DNA of 64,000 nucleotides from Avena insularis (taxonomy: Eukaryota > Streptophyta > Magnoliopsida > Poales > Poaceae), in the NCBI GenBank assembly GCA_023614405.1, contig CM042685.1:186654257-186718256 (forward strand). Direction: 5' to 3'. The position numbers were made by a program, and so were the translations under genes. Numbering within the stretch: position 1 is the stretch's first letter; every line of letters begins with the position of its first letter. Positions 57,801 through 64,000 of the stretch are shown here, in pieces. The notes under the pieces are model-generated. The model was not told where the DNA came from. It ran no database searches and worked only from the letters and a program-made list of their open reading frames with translations.

Positions 57801-60800
57801 TTGTACACATAAACAGATTTCTCGATGCTGTCTTGGACCTTGTATCAATCCTGGTATGTACTTTGCCCTAAAAAGAATCCAAGTATGTACGTAAAGAAAA
57901 ATAAGAATGGTACAGTTTCTTACCCCACACCGAAGTTGCTGGAGAACATTACTGTTCTCAAAAATTGCTGGCTTGAGAACATTATTAGGCTTTATGCAGC
58001 GCATGTAATGTGGTTCTGTTGCGCTGAGAGTTTCCAACAAACCTTGTAATTGTTGCTGTTATGTTACATGGGAACAAATATAAATTGTTATAACAAAGCT
58101 AGAACAGGCTAAAAACAAAGCAATGACTTTCTTTACCTTGAAGCTTGAACCTATCGACGTGAACTTTGTGGATTTAGTTGATTGTTCAGAAGGAGGAAAA
58201 AGACTTGAAACAAATGGACATCTAGAAGCATGTAATAAATCCTGATGCTCGTTTACAGCAGCATCTATGTTTTTATCTAAGAATAGATCCGTTTGATATG
58301 TTACCTACAAAAGAAGAAAGTTCTTATTACATAACTGTGTCAGACTCAGCTGTAGAGAGCCAGATGTGGTGGCACTAGCTTGCCCAACAAATTAATCCCT
58401 CCTGTGTGGATGTACAGATTGTATACTGTAGGATTGCTTTTGAGAATTCCCTTTTTCTGTCTACACTTAGCATGTCATTCACCATGCTTTATAATCCAAT
58501 AATGGTTGCTTATATAAGAGGCCATCGTGGTGCGTATACACCTATTTCTTTTAATGAATTGTGCTGAGGGTTTCTTCCCCTTACGGTCCCATCATTTTAA
58601 TATATAAGAGGCCAACACACGAAAAATTCTTTAGCAGCCATTAAGCTTTTGGAGTTCAACTTGTTACATTCGCATCTAATAAAGGTTTGAAATACGTAGT
58701 CCCATTATAGAACAGAGCTGTGTATCTTTTTTTGTTTCTCATCTATTCAGAGCTTCAACGATTTAGAGCTGCATTTCGTTCAGCGAGCATAAACTGGTAT
58801 AGGCAGAGGTTCCCCATTTTGCTCTCACTACAATGAATCGCAGCACAAAGCCAATATGTGTTCTACATAGAATTATTTATTCAGTCAGAGAGACTTCAGA
58901 AGTATGTCACTTACATTCCCCGCATAGTGATGAATAGTGAAATCGGACCTTGAAAATTTGGGCCTACTGAAGTGTGGATTGTCCTTAAATTTTTGATAGA
59001 GCTTTTCAGCGAATATTTCATGGGTTGAGTTTCGCAACATGCTGAAGTATAAGATAAGGTATATTAGTAAGGATCAAAATAATCACAGAAAAGGAACCGG
59101 CAGTATTACTTCTACATACCAAGTCTCATCCAGTAGAGAAATTATCCCCCCTGGTTTCTGCATTGCACAAAATCAGAAATAAGAAATCAGAAATGTGATT
59201 TCATGGCATGGCTCAACCTTATTGGAATTGATCAGTGGATTCAATGTAGTAACAAGATATGCATGGAACTCAAATAGTCTAGTCTGTTTGCTAATCCTAA
59301 CTAAAGGATAATTTTCCATCCAGTTCTGGGTTTTACCTTGACCCTATGGAAGCAAAACATGTAATAATTACGTGAACTTAGTCGAAAGAAAATGTAGAGG
59401 ACTTCAGATTAGTGTGTGCCTAGAACAGACTGTATCAATATAGAAAAGAGTTGTCTGGGTAATAGAAGGGCATTGCAACAAACACCAAATGTTGGCAATT
59501 AGACCTTCGATTGCTATTGGGCCAAAAGGCCAGGATATACACATGTACAAGGGTATGAAGAAAATGCAATTAACACTATATACAAGAGAGAAACTACACA
59601 GCTATAACTAGTATACTTAACAGATTACCTTCTCAATGAGATCAAGAATCTCTTGGTTGTCCACAAACTGGATGTAACTCCAATCAATTTCTTCCTTTGT
59701 ATATTCTTCTTGCTCCATCTTAAAAACATGCTGCTCAGGGAAAATTGTAGAATTAGTGTAAATCTTAACTGACCATAATATAACATAAAAAGTACTCCCT
59801 CCGATCCATAATATGTGTCGCTGAAGTTGTACTAAATCAACGACACTTATTATGGACCGGGGGGAGTAGAACATTTTATCAGTTAGAACTCAATTCTCAA
59901 ACCTGATTAAAGTGTTGCTGGAGCTTCTCATTGGTTAAGTTGATACAGAACTGCTCAAAACTGCAGCATAGCGAAATATTAACACTAGAAAGATATCATC
60001 CCCCACATCATAAGATAGTTTCATGTCAAGTGATAGTAATTACTATTCAGAGATTTTTTATAAAAGCATCGAGTTGAAAATATTAGAGTCCACTGTTAAG
60101 CTCTATACTAGTGTACTGATTGTTCCATGCCTAAAAAAACAAATTTCCATCCATGTTCGCGTGCTTTCACAAGTTTCGCCGATGAGCACACTAAGCAGTA
60201 AGCTTACACTGTTTGTACTCCCTCCGTCACTAAATGTGAGTCATTTTTTTACGTTTCACAGGCATCAAATGAGATCTCTCTCTTGCTCAATAATTTAGGT
60301 AACATACAGTGCATAAGCACAAAATTACACTCAATCTTTCGTAGCAGCAGTATGTGCTGTCTGTGTAATTGAGCAATTGACTGTATAGCAGCTAGCAACA
60401 GCAAGCAAGTATGTTATTGCTACAATCCAAAGATGAGATCTTTGTACAAATTCAAATACCATATTAGCAACCCTGTTGTTGTGCAGTTGACACAACCATT
60501 TTCTACAGAACATCCACGTAGATGTGAAAAATGAATGCATATAACTTCCAATCTAATTTCATACACACAATGTCCCCATTAATGTCAGCTACAAGATGTT
60601 TAGTCCATCAATATTTTCTTCTTGGGGGTAATTTTTTAGGAGTAAAATCCGCCCCTAAAATCTTGATTATATTTTTTTCTCAAAAATTTCAATTATGTAT
60701 TTTCAATATATGATTCTGATTCTGCATGTGGGACATGTGCTTGCATATATATGAGTCACAGCATATTTTTAAAATGGATATATCTTATTTAGCGAAAGAA

Positions 60801-63755
60801 GCCAAGTTTCTCGCCTGTGCAGAGGTGTGACCTATGTGAGGAAGTTAATGACATTCTTACAATCAAGTTCCTGCTGACTGAAAGGAGCTCAACTAGTAAA
60901 CCTAATACTTTATTTTATATCTTCGCAACATATTCATCTGTCAGCAATCTATGTGCCGGAATCTTAGTTTACTCATGCTTCGTTTACGTTTTCATCTCAC
61001 TTACCCCAACTTGCTTGGGACAAAAGGCTTTGTTTTTGTTGTCGTTGATGATGATCCATCTGTGCCTAGCTACTTGCCCGTCAAAAAGGAAACCGAAAGT
61101 ACAAATTCAGATAAACACACCTAGCCAAAAAAGACCAAAGAAACAAAGATTTGAAAAAAAAAAGTCCCTGGGTGATATGCTGATATATTTCTAGTCAAGA
61201 CAGTAGTATGTGTGCCCTGTGACTTATAAGTACATCAAGGATTTTAATTGACAAATTCCACAACAATAACAATCTCTTGATTCGGAATTAGGGATATTCT
61301 AGATATGGCCAAAAGAACAAATCTTTTTGTATAAGAAGAAAATACCACAAAAGGCGCATGTATACAACACACAACTTGGCCACGGCCCAACAAACAATTA
61401 AAAATCCGGTAGCTAACTAAAAGAGAAACAAAATAAAACTATAGCCATTGGCCATTGGACAAGTACACAAGACTAAAGCTGCATTTGGCATTGTGGTGGA
61501 TTGTGATAATCTTTGTTTGTCTAACCAGCTTTTGCCTATTTTATGTGGCTAACCAGATTTTGTCTATTTTTTGCGGCTATTTTTCTACAGGAAATAAAAC
61601 AAGTTCAGCACAGCACGGTTAAGCTACTGCAATCTGAGCATAACACAAGACCAAATGCAAAAGCATTCTACATAAGTACCTGTTTGTTTTGAAACTTTCA
61701 AATCCATAAATATCCAGCACACCAATCAAAAGCTTTGAATCGGGATCCTGTCCTATTGTGGTATTGATCTTATTCACGATCCTAAAGAACAGAAGACACA
61801 AGAGTTGTCAGTTGTTTTTCTGTGCAATAACAGTGACACAATAGAGAGAAACATGACAATTACTTCCTAGACTAATGTTTTGAAACTTACCAATCAAACA
61901 AACGGGAGTAAACGATTCTGGCCAATGCATCTCTACTAAGAGCTGCTGCTCGTAAATCCAAGTTTCTTACAATACTCTCCCCACGTGTTACCATAACACG
62001 CTTACATAAGGATTCCTCAAGGGACTTTTCGTCGCACCTGCAGAGTGTTGCCAAATTCATGTCATGTCAAAGATGACCGGAAAATATTGAGGATGGAACC
62101 TAGACAGGAGGATTACATGAAAAGCTCTGCAGCTGTCCTAAGATGGAATTTGGATTTTTCATCTCTGGGTACAGAAGAATCTGCTTCATTCCCTTCGGAA
62201 AATTCCACATTGCCCAGATGAAGAATAGCAGCAACAACTCTGAATATGGCATCCTGAAAAGTATGCAATAAGAATATTAAGCAAAGATGGTTTTATGATG
62301 AAGTAAACTAGTTTCAAACATAACCTTAGGCTTACCTGCTCATCAGAACTAATGCCTACAATATCCATTGCTCTCCTGGTTGCTACATATTCTGAAGAAT
62401 CATCCATTGCATCAAGATTAATGCAATTAGACTGGTTGAGATAGTGAAATGATGCTGCATCTCCCAATTTATACCTCTCACGGTCCTGAAACACCATTAT
62501 TGGAGTACAGATCAGAAGTTGAGTTAATGCAGTTCGCAAAAAAGATAAGCGGTAACTAGGGTCACAAATTACAATGGCTACCTAACTGAAACAGTAATGC
62601 AAATAAGAAGCAATACTAACAGCGTATTAGATGTTTTATGCTTGCAATTAAACACCTCAAGAATGCAATAGCAAATGAATTACATCTCGACTGTTTAATT
62701 GCAAGCATAAAACATCTCAAAGACCCCATTTGATGGCCTCTAGAGAGTTATAAAAGATAGCAATTCCACAAAATATTGTTACAATATCATATTCAGGAAT
62801 TTAATTGCAATTGCCATGTTACCTCTAGTGGTGCGGCACATAGCATGTAAAAGCAGTGATAGTTTCTTTCTGGATCAGATATTTGACAGACACGAGATCT
62901 TTCCAAAAGGTAAGTCCTTATGGCAGCTCCTGAGATCTTCCCATTCTGATCAAACTGAAGCTCAACAAATTTGCCGAAACGACTGCATTATTAGGTAAGA
63001 GAAATGTGTCAAGCCATATTGCAAGAAGAAAATGTAAAACTTCTACTGAATGAACAAATACTAACGAGAGAAAACAAGGTAAACCAATAGAATCATAGTT
63101 CTACTGAAGTTCATTACCTCGAATTATTATTCCTGACAGTTTTTGCATTTCCAAATGCCTCAAGAACAGGATTGGACTGTGCAATCAAACAGATGAAGTG
63201 GAAAACATAAGCCAGTGCTATAACATTACTTTTAATTACTGAGAGAAAGGGCTTGATTACAAAATAATAATAAATGATAGCTCATAATCCACCTATCCAC
63301 TATTTCAAGGTTGTTTAAGAGAAATAGAGCGCCAAAAGTGGCAACAGAAAGTGCTAATGAGGAACTCACCTCCAGCACTTGTTGTTGCACTGACCTTACA
63401 CCAGATTCAACTTTGCCACCCATGAAAGCAAGATACTGCATAAGCATTTTAGTGCTTTCTGTCTTACCAGCTCCACTTTCGCCACTCACCAATATGGCTT
63501 GGCTGATACCATAATTCATCATAAGCCTGCACCATGGGTATTTTAGATATATATACAAATTCGAGCACAAAAAACTCAAAAGCTCTTTCTTTGCAAAAAA
63601 AAAACACACCTATATGCACGGTCTGCCATGGCAAAAGGATGGGGACTCAGCTCACCAAATTCAGCTCCTTTGTAGATTCCCATCATATGATCATTATAAA
63701 GGTGAGGAAGTCTTTGAAACGGATTTACAGCTATTAATATGTTCCCGGTATAAGT
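45853..63755 (-). CDS. Class XI myosin heavy chain (36 exons in window, 5' end beyond right edge)
   Basis: An actin-based motor that in plants moves organelles and vesicles and drives cytoplasmic streaming. Domain order on the minus strand is motor with P-loop, six IQ motifs (calmodulin-type light-chain sites), coiled coil for dimerisation, and a DIL-type globular tail for cargo. The 36 exons sum to 4245 nt, that is 1414 residues and a TGA at 45853-45855. The first visible residues are [13 protein letters not shown], about residue 95-100 of a normal ~1500-residue myosin XI, so only the N-terminal exons are missing. Every exon junction keeps phase and all introns use GT-AG except one GC-AG. 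No internal stop was found, so the gene appears functional. Which myosin XI paralogue it is cannot be decided here. Exon coordinates are given in the four exon-block entries. Confidence 0.96.
46360..46669. mobile_element. MITE in myosin intron 34 (inverted CTCCATTTC ends)
   Basis: About 310 bp with ends CTCCATTTCAAAATAAAAGG and CCTTATAAAGTGAAATGGAG followed by GGAG, next to TA on the left. It contains a direct tandem duplication of about 58 bp (46507-46622, unit starting TTTCCTATACAATAACACC). Confidence 0.65.
47006..47054 (-). mobile_element. 49-bp LINE 3'-end stub
   Basis: A T run followed by CGAGAAAATGCAAAGGACC and CATTTCATTTCATTG is the reverse complement of a common plant LINE 3' end plus poly-A. 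The flanks CAGTGAAACTAT (46994-47005) and CAGTGGAACTAT (47055-47066) form a 12-bp target duplication with one mismatch. Confidence 0.75.
49133..49321. mobile_element. hAT-like MITE in myosin intron 27
   Basis: 189 bp flanked by a perfect 8-bp duplication TCCATTGG (49125-49132 and 49322-49329), the length produced by hAT transposases. The ends are CATGGGCAGAGCC and GGCTCCACCACTG, imperfect inverted repeats (9 of 13). Confidence 0.88.
50301..53497 (-). other. Myosin coiled-coil and linker exons (20-25)
   Basis: Exons 53399-53497, 51627-51836, 50875-51014, 50693-50801, 50467-50505 and 50301-50381. Exons 20-22 code for heptad-rich sequence ([48 protein letters not shown]). Exons 23-25 code for a Ser/Pro-rich linker ([44 protein letters not shown]) before the tail. 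Exon 24 is only 39 bp. Confidence 0.9.
52769..52990. mobile_element. Fold-back MITE-like element in myosin intron 20
   Basis: Inverted ends of about 30 bp: CCCCAAACTTATCCCGCGTT at 52776 onward and its near complement (CTTGAGAACATGGGATAAAT) at 52958 onward. AGACA lies outside both ends, but the precise target repeat and superfamily are unclear. Confidence 0.6.
54034..55103 (-). other. Myosin neck: six IQ motifs (exons 17-19)
   Basis: Exons 54926-55103, 54627-54832 and 54034-54153. The IQ-like cores in order are [78 protein letters not shown] and [16 protein letters not shown]. Six motifs is the standard number for plant myosin XI and sets the lever-arm length. Confidence 0.92.
55321..55489. 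mobile_element. Stowaway MITE in myosin intron 16
   Basis: 169 bp between TA dinucleotides, with long inverted arms (CTCCCTCCGTTCAGAAATAT and ATATTTCTGAATGGAGGGAG) forming an almost complete fold-back. Confidence 0.93.
55492..55588. mobile_element. Second, abutting Stowaway-type MITE
   Basis: Starts CCTCTGATCCAAATTAGTTG and ends AATTTGGATCAGAGGGAG followed by TA (55589-55590). Its left terminal CTC is missing at the junction with the previous MITE. Confidence 0.75.
56471..56972 (-). mobile_element. LINE 3' fragment in myosin intron 14
   Basis: The minus strand codes for a typical LINE C-terminus ([38 protein letters not shown]). It is followed by the common LINE 3' end and a T run on plus at 56472-56477. 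CTATATGTGGATT occurs at 56458-56470 and 56973-56985, a probable 13-bp target duplication. The sequence to the right (56986-57190) is not recognised. Confidence 0.72.
57428..57712. repeat. Two-copy 142-bp tandem duplication in myosin intron 14
   Basis: Units 57428-57569 and 57570-57712, both beginning GAGCAAACTTAGAGCTGGGA and ending GCAGATTGCTAT, differing only near AGCACTTTTGATG versus AGAACTTGTTGATG. Confidence 0.93.
59795..59866. mobile_element. Short Stowaway MITE in myosin intron 9
   Basis: 72 bp between TA dinucleotides, with ends CTCCCTCCGATCCATAATA and TATTATGGACCGGGGGGAG. Confidence 0.88.
60218..60298. mobile_element. Truncated Stowaway-like end in myosin intron 8
   Basis: After TA the sequence reads CTCCCTCCGTCACTAAATGT, a Stowaway left end. 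No matching right end is visible downstream, so the extent shown is nominal. Confidence 0.5.
60990..61050 (+). mobile_element. Au-SINE-like 3' end in myosin intron 8
   Basis: CTTACCCCAACTTGCTTGGG followed by ACAAAAGGCTTTGTTTTTGT resembles the conserved 3' end of the plant Au SINE with its TTG-rich tail. The 5' half with pol III boxes was not recognised. Confidence 0.5.
62629..62717. repeat. 26-bp perfect inverted repeat in myosin intron 4
   Basis: Arms 62629-62654 and 62692-62717 are exact reverse complements (left arm starts AGATGTTTTATGCTTGCAAT), separated by 37 bp. The origin is unknown; a MITE remnant is possible. Confidence 0.85.
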
Positions 63756-64000
63756 CTGAAAGAAAAAGATTAAATTAAGTTAGGACAGGATGTTACCAAA
63801 TTAACAACAAATACATTAGAGAAGCTCATAAAACTTAATTAGTGCTGATAAATTCCAAATTCCTAAGATGTAGAAACTACAAACAAGAAAAAGCAAACAC
63901 ATGTGAAATATTTTAGGATACGAGGCATAAAAATTGACAACTGTACAGGAGGACTAATTAATAAAAAAATCAACTATCAGCCTAGAGAACATGTGTGAAC

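Larger units (their letters stand above)
54926..63755 (-). other. Myosin motor-domain exons (1-17)
   Basis: Exons: 63610-63755, 63370-63526, 63118-63176, 62823-62982, 62336-62485, 62117-62253, 61891-62037, 61680-61781, 59903-59960, 59629-59730, 59120-59157, 58915-59041, 58137-58304, 57924-58055, 56097-56206, 55956-56016, 54926-55103. The P-loop GESGAGKT is at 63460-63483. Switch I (NNNSSRFGKF) spans the junction of exons 3 and 4. Switch II (DIYGFESF) is in exon 8. The actin-contact region includes HYMRCIKPN in exon 14, and the converter and lever start ([17 protein letters not shown]) is in exon 17, which also holds the first IQ motif. Splice sites were placed by reading frame and GT/AG and agree in phase throughout. 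Confidence 0.93.

Noticed and set aside
60817..61194. 125-codon plus-strand ORF in a myosin intron
   Set aside because: Includes the SINE-like 3' end and poly-A-like runs; antisense to the host gene and without domains.
1..64000. Search for CRISPR arrays, rRNA, tRNA genes or bacterial operons
   Set aside because: None seen. tRNA-like matches are only the 12-13 base primer-binding sites of retroelements.

Overview
This is nuclear DNA of a grass, most probably of the wheat/barley tribe (Triticeae). The signs are nested LTR retrotransposons with 2-4 kb LTRs, many small Stowaway MITEs with CTCCCTCCGT-type ends and a TA target duplication, plant LINEs, kiwellin (ripening-related protein) genes and a large multi-exon plant myosin XI gene. 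No rRNA, tRNA, CRISPR or prokaryotic feature was seen.

Layout. 1-4787 is the 3' end of a decayed Ty3/gypsy element (integrase, then a 3.2 kb 3' LTR). It ends 347 bp before kiwellin copy 1 (5135-5715, one frameshift). 6071-35283 is one degenerate Ty1/copia element with 5-bp direct repeats ATAAC. It has been split twice. A non-autonomous minus-strand LTR element (6952-13899) sits in its gag, and an LTR of another family, now apparently a solo LTR, sits in its gag-pre-integrase region. That solo LTR (15553-18773 plus 32028-32159, target duplication ACTTC) is itself split by a 13.25 kb minus-strand Ty3/gypsy element (18774-32027, target duplication TGGTA). Single-copy sequence resumes at 35284. 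It carries a LINE stub, then a roughly 1 kb tandem duplication of a promoter region (only the first copy has a Stowaway MITE), then kiwellin copy 2 (37926-38518, also one frameshift). A 3.1 kb 5'-truncated LINE lies at 40211-43311, followed by a diverged relic of the same kiwellin promoter.

From 63755 down to 45853 on the minus strand lie 36 exons of a class XI myosin. The encoded 1414 residues cover nearly the whole protein except the first hundred or so residues, which lie beyond the right edge. All splice phases agree, so the gene looks intact. One intron has a GC donor. Its introns have collected several MITEs, LINE pieces, a tandem duplication and a 26-bp perfect inverted repeat.

Biologically the locus is a small cluster of secreted, probably defence-related kiwellins, both copies frameshifted, beside a conserved actin-motor gene. 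About 35 kb of the window is transposable-element sequence. I found no convincing new multi-gene system. The items most worth a second look are the nested-insertion chronology, the duplicated kiwellin promoter, the accessory ORF upstream of gag in the gypsy element, and the patchy LTR divergence.
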